Shown here: in pieces, positions 5,540-11,177 of the stretch
How positions within the stretch are numbered: the stretch's first letter is position 1
How the letters are laid out: every line of letters starts with the position of its first letter
Assembly: GCA_020434465.1 (NCBI GenBank)
Contig: JAGRAS010000025.1
Coordinates: forward strand, 1 to 11,177
From: Bdellovibrionales bacterium
Lineage (GTDB): Bacteria; Bdellovibrionota; UBA2361; JAGRAS01
Direction: 5' to 3'
DNA length: 11,177 bases
Notes under the pieces: model-generated
Seen by the model: the letters and a program-made list of their open reading frames with translations, nothing else
Told to the model about the DNA's origin: nothing
Database searches by the model: none
Program-made: the position numbers and the translations under genes

Positions 5540-7555
5540 TTAAGCTTGTAACTTCTTACTAGATTTCTTTAAAGCGATCTCAAGAAGTTTTTTTAAATCA
5601 TCTCTATCTCTGTAAATTCCAAATTCTTGTTCAAAAAAATGAAATTTTTCAGGTGATAACTCAATCAATCTTTCGGGCGCTAAAAAGTATTCAGTTGCTG
5701 TTTCTGCAAAATCTTCCCAGGGGTTTACTGAACTATAAAGATCTAAACTAAACCCTGTAAAAGCTTTACGAGTATAAACAGTTCCGCGAGAGAAAGTTAT
5801 AATAATACTTTCTCCTTTATGCATGACTGGTACTCCCAAGTGATAAATTTCACCATCAAGTTTAATAGCACGACCACCATAGACAGGGTCCCAGCGATCT
5901 TTTGCTATTGGAGTCCAACCTGAAATTTTAGTAAATTCATCAAAGTCGATTATTTTTTCACCAGGCTCGATAGTTAACTCGCCATTTTCAGACTCATTTA
6001 TGCCACCTGATTCAGCTCCCAATTGAATCCCATGTAATAGTTCATGCACAAGCACTGCCGTTAGCGAACTATAGCCGGGAAAAATCTCTTCAACTTCTGG
6101 CATTCGAATTGCGAAATCTGCGATTCGAATAGTTCCGTCTGGATAACGAGCCCCCATTACGCCTCTGCCTAGATCTTTGACTCTTTCAATATTTGTGATT
6201 CTTGGTGTGTCCAAAAGTCTTAATTCTGGAAGCAAATGCAGTGCTTCTCTAACATCAGCAAGTTCTGATAACTTCCATTCAACTCCTGGTGAAAACTCAC
6301 CAAATCCAACCATCTTATCTTGAGAGTCTTTTGCATAGACACCATAGCTAAATGCTAAATCCATTTTCTCTAAGATGATATTATGCGCGTATCTAAGTTT
6401 ATGAATATTTTTATCCGCTTTAGATACACGCATTTTTAGTTCTGAATTTAACTCTTCAATCATTGTAAGATACTCTCTAACCATGTCAGTTTGAGTTAAA
6501 TCTTTATTTTCTTGAAGAATATCTTTACGTTCTTTAATCGCAGAATTTAATTCTAAAAAAGCAACTTGAACTTGTGAATTATTTGCCCTAGGGGATAAGG
6601 CGTCAGGAATTTTAGCTTTTTCAAGTAGGGGAGATAATAATGCATACGCAACTAAATTTGTTATTTTTGAATTACTTAGTTCAATAAGTTGTTTTTCCCC
6701 AAGTGCTTGTACAAACTTTTGTAATTCTTCAGATGTATCTAAAGAACGCATTAACCCAAGCATAGCAGGGACTGTCACTTCAGTTTGTTCATTAGCTAGT
6801 AAAGATTTACCTAAAGCCACTTTTTCATTTGCTGAGCAATAAATTAAAGCATTATCAATTTTTTCTTGAAAAAATGTGCTTAGTTCATCTGATAAGGTAC
6901 TTAACTTAAATAAAGTTTGTAAAACATGTAGCCTGGTTTTAGCTGATACATGACCTAGGACATCTATTAAATCTCTATCACTGATATCTTCAATTAGAAA
7001 TTTATCCCTTAGATCCTTGTCTTCAATTGTTTTTGCAGCATCTCTTAATTTACTGCGTACGATTGATTCTCCTAAGGCTGGAGCTAAATTTTGATTACTT
7101 GCTGCTCTAAATAGAGCATTAAAAGAAGTAACACTAAGAGTTAGTGTAGATGTGAACTCATCTAATTGGCTAGAATTTAAACTTGCCAAAACAGCGCTAA
7201 CTCTTAGATAAGCGGCAGAGCTAAAGTTTCCGTTAAGTATTGCATTAAGCAAACGTCCTTTTTCCCCAGGATTTAGGGCGTCAATTGTCTGTTTATTAAT
7301 AGATTGCAAATCCTCCTTAGTTAAGGCTTCTCCTTTTATTTGCTTGGATAGAGCTTTTATATAAGGTAGTCTTGCGTGTTGCTCAGATAACTCTTTTTCA
7401 AAGTCTTCAGGGCTTAACTTCCCGCCTTTTCGTAATGCAAGTGAATACTCTTTGTCTTCGGGGCTAATTCTAAAAATAACTCTAGAAACTTCTGTGTTAT
7501 TATCTAAGTTATGATTTGGATCTTTTGGTAAATCTGCATCCATATTTAAGGTCAT
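5540..7555 (-). CDS. Large HExxH putative zinc metallopeptidase, family not recognised
   Basis: The 671-aa protein has no signal peptide or membrane segment, so it is predicted cytoplasmic unless exported by another route. Residues 1-75 are charged and likely flexible. About 75-330 look like a bundle of helices with many Leu/Ala/Ser residues. About 335-400 form a charged, helix-rich linker. The C-terminal third is the likely catalytic domain: AVLVHELLHGIQLGAESG contains HELLH (504-508), the zinc-binding HExxH with catalytic Glu505. NPWEDFAETATEYF contains EDFAE (614-618), where Glu614 or Glu618 could be the third ligand in the style of lethal-factor-like gluzincins. Activity and metal binding are inferences. 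ATG 7555 is well supported by AGGAG six bases upstream. It lies 185 bases downstream of ffh, on the same strand, and may have its own promoter. Substrate unknown; peptidase, toxin-like effector or inactive scaffold are all possible. Confidence 0.85.
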   Translation of the reverse strand: MTLNMDADLPKDPNHNLDNNTEVSRVIFRISPEDKEYSLALRKGGKLSPEDFEKELSEQHARLPYIKALSKQIKGEALTKEDLQSINKQTIDALNPGEKGRLLNAILNGNFSSAAYLRVSAVLASLNSSQLDEFTSTLTLSVTSFNALFRAASNQNLAPALGESIVRSKLRDAAKTIEDKDLRDKFLIEDISDRDLIDVLGHVSAKTRLHVLQTLFKLSTLSDELSTFFQEKIDNALIYCSANEKVALGKSLLANEQTEVTVPAMLGLMRSLDTSEELQKFVQALGEKQLIELSNSKITNLVAYALLSPLLEKAKIPDALSPRANNSQVQVAFLELNSAIKERKDILQENKDLTQTDMVREYLTMIEELNSELKMRVSKADKNIHKLRYAHNIILEKMDLAFSYGVYAKDSQDKMVGFGEFSPGVEWKLSELADVREALHLLPELRLLDTPRITNIERVKDLGRGVMGARYPDGTIRIADFAIRMPEVEEIFPGYSSLTAVLVHELLHGIQLGAESGGINESENGELTIEPGEKIIDFDEFTKISGWTPIAKDRWDPVYGGRAIKLDGEIYHLGVPVMHKGESIIITFSRGTVYTRKAFTGFSLDLYSSVNPWEDFAETATEYFLAPERLIELSPEKFHFFEQEFGIYRDRDDLKKLLEIALKKSSKKLQA

Positions 7556-7561
7556 ATCAAT

Positions 7562-7566
7562 CTCCT
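7562..7566 (-). promoter_or_regulatory. Strong ribosome binding site of the 671-aa gene
   Basis: The minus strand reads AGGAG-ATTGAT-ATG, a six-base spacing that fixes the start at 7555. It is among the clearest Shine-Dalgarno sequences of the minus-strand genes here. Confidence 0.85.
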
Positions 7567-7575
7567 AAAAACGCA

Positions 7576-7602
7576 TGTCCTTTTATGAAAATCATTAGGA
7601 CA
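7576..7602. repeat. Hairpin in the leader of the 671-aa gene
   Basis: Outer stem TGTCCT (7576-7581) with AGGACA (7597-7602), inner stem ATGA (7585-7588) with TCAT (7592-7595), separated by a small asymmetric bulge. It ends ten bases upstream of the Shine-Dalgarno sequence, where it could affect translation or message stability. Confidence 0.5.
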
Positions 7603-7686
7603 AAATTTATGCTGTAAGAAGCTTGCTATAGGATTGATGTGAACCGGCACTTAAGACTATGTACTAGTAGGGAAGGATTCGGTCGA

Positions 7687-7708
7687 TTTGTAACATTTTT
7701 GTAACATT
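7687..7708. repeat. Exact 11-bp tandem direct repeat, possible regulator box
   Basis: TTTGTAACATT occurs twice back to back (7687-7697 and 7698-7708). On the minus strand the half-sites read GTTACA, N5, GTTACA, an 11-base period equal to one helical turn. Direct repeats of this kind are the usual targets of OmpR/PhoB-family response regulators (compare PhoB and Bacillus PhoP boxes). It sits 130-150 bases upstream of the 671-aa gene and 33 bases past the ffh stop. The regulator is not identified. Confidence 0.5.
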
Positions 7709-7740
7709 CCGACATTTTCTTGGCTTTTGCCTAAGACCAC

Positions 7741-9087
7741 TTAAAAAGGAAGCCCTTTACCACCCATCATATTCATTAGACCACCCATGCCCATTTTAGA
7801 AAGCTTTTTCATCATCTGCTGCATTTCTCGGAATTGTTTGAGTAGGCTGTTTACATCTTGAACTTTAGTTCCTGAACCTGATGCAATTCTTTTTCTTCGA
7901 CTACCTCCAATAATTGCCGGATGGCTACGCTCTTTTGGAGTCATTGAAAGAATAATAGCTTCGATTTTCTTCATTTCTTTTTCAGTTTTAGCCTCATCAA
8001 CATTTTTCATCATTTTTCCCATGCCTGGAATCATTCCGGCGAGTGATGAGATACTACCCATTTTTTTTATCATCCGAAGCTGTTTTAAAAAATCTTCAAG
8101 AGTAAATTGGTTTTTGGCGAATTTTTTAGTTAAATCTTGAGCATCTTCTAAATCTACTTCTTTGGTGGCTTTTTCAATTAAACTAAGCACATCTCCCATG
8201 CCAAGAATACGCGAAGCCATTCTTTCTGGATGAAAAACTTCAAGCGCATCTAATTTTTCTCCAACCCCAATAAATTTTATTGGGCGGCCAGTAACTTCAC
8301 GCATAGACAAAGCGGCTCCGCCTCTAGCGTCTCCATCCAATTTGGTAAGAATAAGCCCGTCAATTTCTAAAGCTTCATCGAAGCCCTGGGCAACATTTAC
8401 AGCTTCTTGTCCTGTCATCGCATCAGCAACAAGTAAGATTTCGTGTGGTTTTAGCTCATCAGAAATTTCTTGTAACTCTTTCATTAATTCGCTATCAATT
8501 TGCAAGCGACCTGCTGTATCAAGAATCATAGCTTGATAACCACGCTTTGAGGCTTGTTGATAAGCGTCTTTTGCAATATCTAATGGATCAGAATTTGGCT
8601 GAGTGTCGTAAACATCTATTCCTATCTGCCCTGCAACAGTTTTAAGCTGTTCAATGGCAGCAGGCCTGTAAACATCGACGGGAACTAACAAAGCATTTTT
8701 CTTCTTTTCTTCTTTTAAGTATCTAGCAAGCTTTGCACAGGTCGTCGTTTTCCCAGATCCTTGCAAACCAACTAACATTATCACAATTGGAGGAGCGGCA
8801 TTTAGCGAAAGCTCAGAAGCTTGATCCCCCATAACATTTTTTAACTCTTCATGTACAAGTTTAATTACCTGTTGGTCAGGAGTTAGGCTTTTTAATACAT
8901 CTTCACCGATTGATTTTTCAGCAACTCTAGAGCAGAAATCTTTGGCAACTTTGAAATTTACATCTGCTTCTAGGAGTGCCATTCGAACTTCTTTCATCGC
9001 GGCATGAATATCCTTTTCAGAAAGGGATGCCTTTCCTCGGATTTTCTTTAGAGCTGAATCAAGTTTTGATTGTAATGTGTCAAACAT
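7741..9087 (-). CDS. ffh: Signal recognition particle protein Ffh
   Basis: GTPase of the bacterial signal recognition particle: binds 4.5S RNA and signal sequences of nascent membrane proteins and delivers ribosomes to FtsY. Full length at 448 aa. Order seen: helical N domain (1-90); G domain with P-loop GLQGSGKTTT (107-116), VDVYRPAA (137-144), DTAGR (190-194) and TKLDGDARGG (248-257); then the methionine-rich M domain (about 300-448) with GSRRKRIASGSGTKVQDVN (395-413), which binds the RNA, and a Met/Gly-rich end. Nothing essential is missing. The start is the canonical MFDTLQ; its Shine-Dalgarno sequence (GAAAG) is weak. In many bacteria ffh directly precedes rpsP; here the 671-aa gene lies between. 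The flagellin-like gene is 123 bases upstream on the same strand. Confidence 0.98.
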   Translation of the reverse strand: MFDTLQSKLDSALKKIRGKASLSEKDIHAAMKEVRMALLEADVNFKVAKDFCSRVAEKSIGEDVLKSLTPDQQVIKLVHEELKNVMGDQASELSLNAAPPIVIMLVGLQGSGKTTTCAKLARYLKEEKKKNALLVPVDVYRPAAIEQLKTVAGQIGIDVYDTQPNSDPLDIAKDAYQQASKRGYQAMILDTAGRLQIDSELMKELQEISDELKPHEILLVADAMTGQEAVNVAQGFDEALEIDGLILTKLDGDARGGAALSMREVTGRPIKFIGVGEKLDALEVFHPERMASRILGMGDVLSLIEKATKEVDLEDAQDLTKKFAKNQFTLEDFLKQLRMIKKMGSISSLAGMIPGMGKMMKNVDEAKTEKEMKKIEAIILSMTPKERSHPAIIGGSRRKRIASGSGTKVQDVNSLLKQFREMQQMMKKLSKMGMGGLMNMMGGKGLPF

Positions 9088-9127
9088 AAGGCTTTCTTTA
9101 AAGCATAGGCTTTAGCAGATTAGTTCT

Positions 9128-9156
9128 CTTCTAACAAACAGAATTTAGGTTAACAA
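9128..9156 (-). promoter_or_regulatory. Weak candidate promoter for ffh
   Basis: Minus strand TTGTTA (9156-9151), 17 bases, then TAGAAG (9133-9128). Each hexamer matches consensus at four of six bases. The transcript would start near 9121, about 34 bases before the ffh ATG. It lies in the 123-base gap after the flagellin-like gene, where no terminator hairpin was seen, so read-through is also possible. Confidence 0.3.
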
Positions 9157-9210
9157 GTTTTTAATGGAAAAGGTACCGGATTAAGCTCTATTTTTATTAT
9201 TTAAGGAAAA

Positions 9211-10017
9211 TTAATCTCTTAATAATTCTTGTGCTTTTGAAGAGATTTTAAATGAATCAATAGCTTTTTCAGGATCAGCAAGTATTTTTCCTGTAGTGTT
9301 TCCAGCTAACTCAAGCGCTTTATCTAACTCTCGAACAGAGGTAGTGCTTGCAAGCTGATTTTGTGAAGCTATTTCAAGCTCTTCCATTGCTTTTGAAAGG
9401 TTACCACTTGCACTATCAACAGCAGTTTTTAACTGTTCAATTCTCTCTTTAGCAAGTGCGATATTAGTTCTTACACTAACAATAGTTTCTTTTTTTGAAA
9501 AATTGATTTGCCCAATTCCAAAAGAGTCTTTAGCAACATCTGGAAAAATGCTATCAAGCGCTTTGCCTATTTCTTCTTCTATTTCTAAGCGAATTTCACC
9601 TTCAGTGTTTGAAGCAATTTTAGTATTATTTCCAATAGAAGATGCTTTGTTAGCAATTGCGTCAACAAGTTCTTGCGCTTCTTTCTCAAGTACTGTGCGT
9701 CTGCTTGAAGCAAGAGAATCTTCACCTGCTTGCGTAGCTATTCCATCTATGCTTTTAGCTAGTTTTTCAATTTCAGCTGTAGATTCTTTTGCTGCATTTA
9801 CAACACTAATTAATGAGTTTGTTCTTTTGCGAATTAAATCAGTTTTTTTATCTGGCTTTGCTTCTGATAAGTTAAACTCAACAGGTGCTGAAGCAACACG
9901 GATTTCTTGTCCTTTTGTAAGCTCTTGTGAAGATTTTAATTTTCCCTGAACGGGTTTTCCACTGCCAACTCTTTGTGCAGCAATTGTTTTTATTGGTTTT
10001 GTGCCGTTTACGTCCAT
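9211..10017 (-). CDS. Flagellin-like helical protein (atypical)
   Basis: The 268-aa protein is almost wholly predicted helical and coiled. Residues about 67-127 (LISVVNAAKESTAEIEKL through EAQELVDAIANKASS) resemble the N-terminal D1 region of flagellins, whose pattern is isxxqtAegal.eI...L.r...la.qa.n, then EaqqLvdeI.ria. Residues from about 180 to the end resemble the C-terminal flagellin helix: alternating hydrophobics, ELDKALELAGNT, then a terminal AQELL. It lacks the usual flagellin start, having instead about 45 Lys/Gly/Ser/Gln-rich residues, and the variable centre is short. It could be a divergent flagellin, a flagellin-fold structural protein of another filament, or an unrelated coiled coil with chance similarity. 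The ATG at 10017 is the only good start because an in-frame stop lies upstream. Translation may use a hairpin-bridged ribosome binding site. No other flagellar gene is in the window. Confidence 0.6.
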   Translation of the reverse strand: MDVNGTKPIKTIAAQRVGSGKPVQGKLKSSQELTKGQEIRVASAPVEFNLSEAKPDKKTDLIRKRTNSLISVVNAAKESTAEIEKLAKSIDGIATQAGEDSLASSRRTVLEKEAQELVDAIANKASSIGNNTKIASNTEGEIRLEIEEEIGKALDSIFPDVAKDSFGIGQINFSKKETIVSVRTNIALAKERIEQLKTAVDSASGNLSKAMEELEIASQNQLASTTSVRELDKALELAGNTTGKILADPEKAIDSFKISSKAQELLRD

Positions 10018-10024
10018 GTGATTT

Positions 10025-10057
10025 CCGCCTCTGAATCCTTCAGAAACGGCCTCCTTT
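10025..10057 (-). promoter_or_regulatory. Hairpin-bridged ribosome binding site of the flagellin-like gene
   Basis: Minus strand: AAAGGAGG (10057-10050), then stem CCGTTTCTGAA (10049-10039), loop GGA, stem TTCAGAGGCGG (10035-10025), then AAATCAC and ATG 10017. All 11 positions pair in RNA, two as G-U. When folded, the near-perfect Shine-Dalgarno sequence sits an effective seven bases from the start codon; unfolded it is 32 bases away. The 3' arm holds a weaker alternative, GAGGCGG. T4 gene 38 is a known case of such bridging. Confidence 0.65.
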
Positions 10058-10155
10058 ATTATTTACACACAAATAGATTATCGGCTGATTTGCTTGAAGC
10101 TTGAGAAAATTGAGTAATAAGTCCGTATATATAAAGTGAGTAAATTCAAATACTT

Positions 10156-10183
10156 ACTATAATTTTATTAAAAAAAATGTAAA
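10156..10183 (-). promoter_or_regulatory. Candidate sigma70 promoter for the flagellin-like gene
   Basis: Minus strand TTTACA (10183-10178), 16 bases rich in T and A, then TATAGT (10161-10156). Each hexamer matches five of six consensus bases, the best promoter-like match noted in the window. The transcript would begin near 10149 and have a leader of about 130 bases ending in the hairpin-bridged ribosome binding site. No sigma28 or sigma54 flagellar promoter was recognised. Confidence 0.5.
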
Positions 10184-10283
10184 AAAACTGTGAATTTAGA
10201 CATGAAGTTTTATTTTTAAACAAATTTAAGCTTTTCTTGGTGCTAAATTTGCAAGGAGAATTTTATAAAATCATTAAACAATT

Positions 10284-10406
10284 TTATTTGCGCCTAGGCT
10301 TATTGATTACAAAATCATTATCTTCTTCATAGTCATTGGTTTGCTCTTTTTTTGGTGGTTTTATGTTTACGGGCTGAGTTTGTTTAATAGTTCTTTTTGT
10401 TTTTTT
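10284..10406 (-). other. In-frame open extension after the M48 stop codon
   Basis: Directly after the TAA at 10409-10407 the same frame continues for 40 sense codons to a TAA at 10286-10284. The would-be tail is rich in Lys, Gln, Pro and then Asp/Glu, beginning KKTKRTIKQTQPVN and ending NKPRRK, like a disordered C-terminal tail. It contains no ATG, GTG or TTG, so it cannot be a normal separate gene. Read-through, a recent nonsense mutation or chance are the options. A run of nine A's spans the stop codon and the first codons after it. Confidence 0.4.
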
Positions 10407-11177
10407 TTATACATGTTGTTTTTTTCCATAATATCTTTCCATAGCAGCAGGCAATGCGGCTTTTAGGGCATTGAGACGTTCTACTGAACTTGGATGACTT
10501 GAAAAAAAAGCGTTCCCACTTCCACCTCCAAACTCAGGCATACTTTGAGCTCGCTCCCAAAAATCAATTGCTTTTTGGGGATTATATTTTGCTTCTGCCA
10601 TTAACATTAATCCAATATGATCAGCTTCAAGTTCTTTCTTTTGACTTCCTGGATTAACAATAAAACCTTTTACAAGCTCTTCGACTAAGGCTCCGCTTAT
10701 TTGTGCTAAAGCCCCAACGTTACTTCCTTGCACTGAAATTCTTGTTGCAACACCAGCCAGGCCAGAAAGAATTTCACTTGCTTGTTCCACAGGATCGGGG
10801 TTTGTGTGACCCGCTAAGACATGTGCAACTTCATGTGCTAAAATTGATGCTAATTCATCGTCGTTTTTTAATTGATCCAACATTGCTGTCCAAATAAACA
10901 AATGATTCCCGCGCGTAGCGGCAGCATTTTTAAAATCATTGTCTACGAGTACATAAACATGCCATGGGTCAGATCCAGTAATTGAAGTTCCAGTTAGACG
11001 ATCTACGACTTTTCTTACTCTTTCAATTCTCTTGTCGTCTGTATCTAAGGGGAAACGTCTGGTGAGCTCTCCTAGCACTTGATGTCCATACTGTTCGTCA
11101 GTTGAACTTAATGGGGGTGGCTTAGGAATCGTACCAACTGGAACAGGAGGGCGATTACTTGCACAAGCCTCTAGAAA
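10407..11177 (-). CDS. M48-family metalloprotease lipoprotein (5' end outside window)
   Basis: Zinc endopeptidase of the M48 family, envelope-quality-control type like LoiP/YcaL or the BepA protease domain, probably attached to the periplasmic face of a membrane. The frame is open to the window edge. The first visible residues, FLEACAS, look like the end of a lipoprotein signal peptide with Cys at 11165-11163, so only the start of the signal peptide is missing. A Pro-rich linker (RPPVPVGTIPKPPP) follows. The catalytic region has HEVAH (first His codon at 10835), with the third zinc ligand in ELEADHIG (Glu codon 10628-10626) and the terminal SSHPSSVERLNAL motif. No TPR domain follows, unlike BepA. 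The GTG at 11078 is internal. The stop TAA at 10409 is followed by a long in-frame open stretch. Substrates are likely misfolded outer-membrane proteins, by family analogy. Confidence 0.94.
   Translation of the reverse strand, partial: FLEACASNRPPVPVGTIPKPPPLSSTDEQYGHQVLGELTRRFPLDTDDKRIERVRKVVDRLTGTSITGSDPWHVYVLVDNDFKNAAATRGNHLFIWTAMLDQLKNDDELASILAHEVAHVLAGHTNPDPVEQASEILSGLAGVATRISVQGSNVGALAQISGALVEELVKGFIVNPGSQKKELEADHIGLMLMAEAKYNPQKAIDFWERAQSMPEFGGGSGNAFFSSHPSSVERLNALKAALPAAMERYYGKKQHV

Larger units (their letters stand above)
10018..10406. other. Intergenic region between M48 peptidase and flagellin-like genes
   Basis: These 389 bases, very AT-rich, contain from right to left the 40-codon open stretch after the M48 stop, a 12-bp palindrome ATTTTATAAAAT (10262-10273), the sigma70-like promoter and the hairpin-bridged ribosome binding site. 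No terminator with stem and T-run was seen downstream of the M48 gene, and no independent gene with a recognised start. Confidence 0.6.

Noticed and set aside
7719..7735. CTTGGC-TTTT-GCC(T)AAG hairpin just after ffh as a terminator
   Set aside because: Stem of six pairs with a bulge and no T-run on the ffh transcript side.
10284..10406. Separate small gene downstream of the M48 gene
   Set aside because: The stretch has no ATG, GTG or TTG codon and no ribosome binding site in its own right.
1..11177. CRISPR array, tRNA, rRNA, insertion sequence, or phage attachment site
   Set aside because: No regularly spaced repeats, cloverleaf, transposase or integrase motifs were seen on either strand.

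Overview
The window is AT-rich chromosomal DNA with densely packed housekeeping genes and no visible mobile element, tRNA, rRNA or CRISPR array. The gene set points to a Gram-negative bacterium, probably of the former Deltaproteobacteria or a nearby lineage such as Bdellovibrionota or SAR324. The main clue is a TrmD-linked SPOUT RNA methyltransferase of the type found beside trmD in Geobacter-like genomes. A lipoprotein M48 peptidase and a flagellin-like protein agree with a diderm, possibly motile cell. The assignment is an inference from gene content; no marker here fixes the taxon.

Left part (1-2749, plus strand): the 3' part of a malic enzyme gene, a CaxA/YrbG-type cation:Ca2+ antiporter and undecaprenyl-diphosphatase (uppP) are packed with gaps of 3 and 0 bases and form one operon. 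A 473-base gap (2750-3222) lies between this operon and the convergent minus-strand genes. It carries two long hairpins, one of them a perfect 22-bp inverted repeat, but neither has a T-tract.

Middle (3223-9087, mostly minus strand): ffh, then a large unrecognised HExxH protein (671 aa), then a 382-base regulatory gap, then rpsP-trmD-SPOUT methyltransferase. In many relatives ffh and rpsP sit in one cluster with a KH-domain gene, rimM and rplS. Here the KH gene and rimM are absent between rpsP and trmD. The space between ffh and rpsP holds the 671-aa putative metallopeptidase and, on the plus strand, a small secreted cysteine-containing protein with a basic leucine-zipper-like tail.

Right part (9088-11177, minus strand): a 268-aa flagellin-like helical protein lies upstream of ffh. 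Its strong Shine-Dalgarno sequence is separated from the start codon by a perfect RNA hairpin. Further upstream is an M48-family lipoprotein metalloprotease whose 5' end is outside the window. After its stop codon the same frame stays open for 40 more codons with a charged, protein-like composition.

The most interesting unexplained items are the 671-aa zincin inserted in the ffh-rpsP neighbourhood, the hairpin-bridged ribosome binding site of the flagellin-like gene, an exact 11-bp tandem repeat upstream of the zincin that looks like an OmpR/PhoB-type operator, and the open frame after the M48 stop. I did not find a defence system or another clearly novel multi-gene system.
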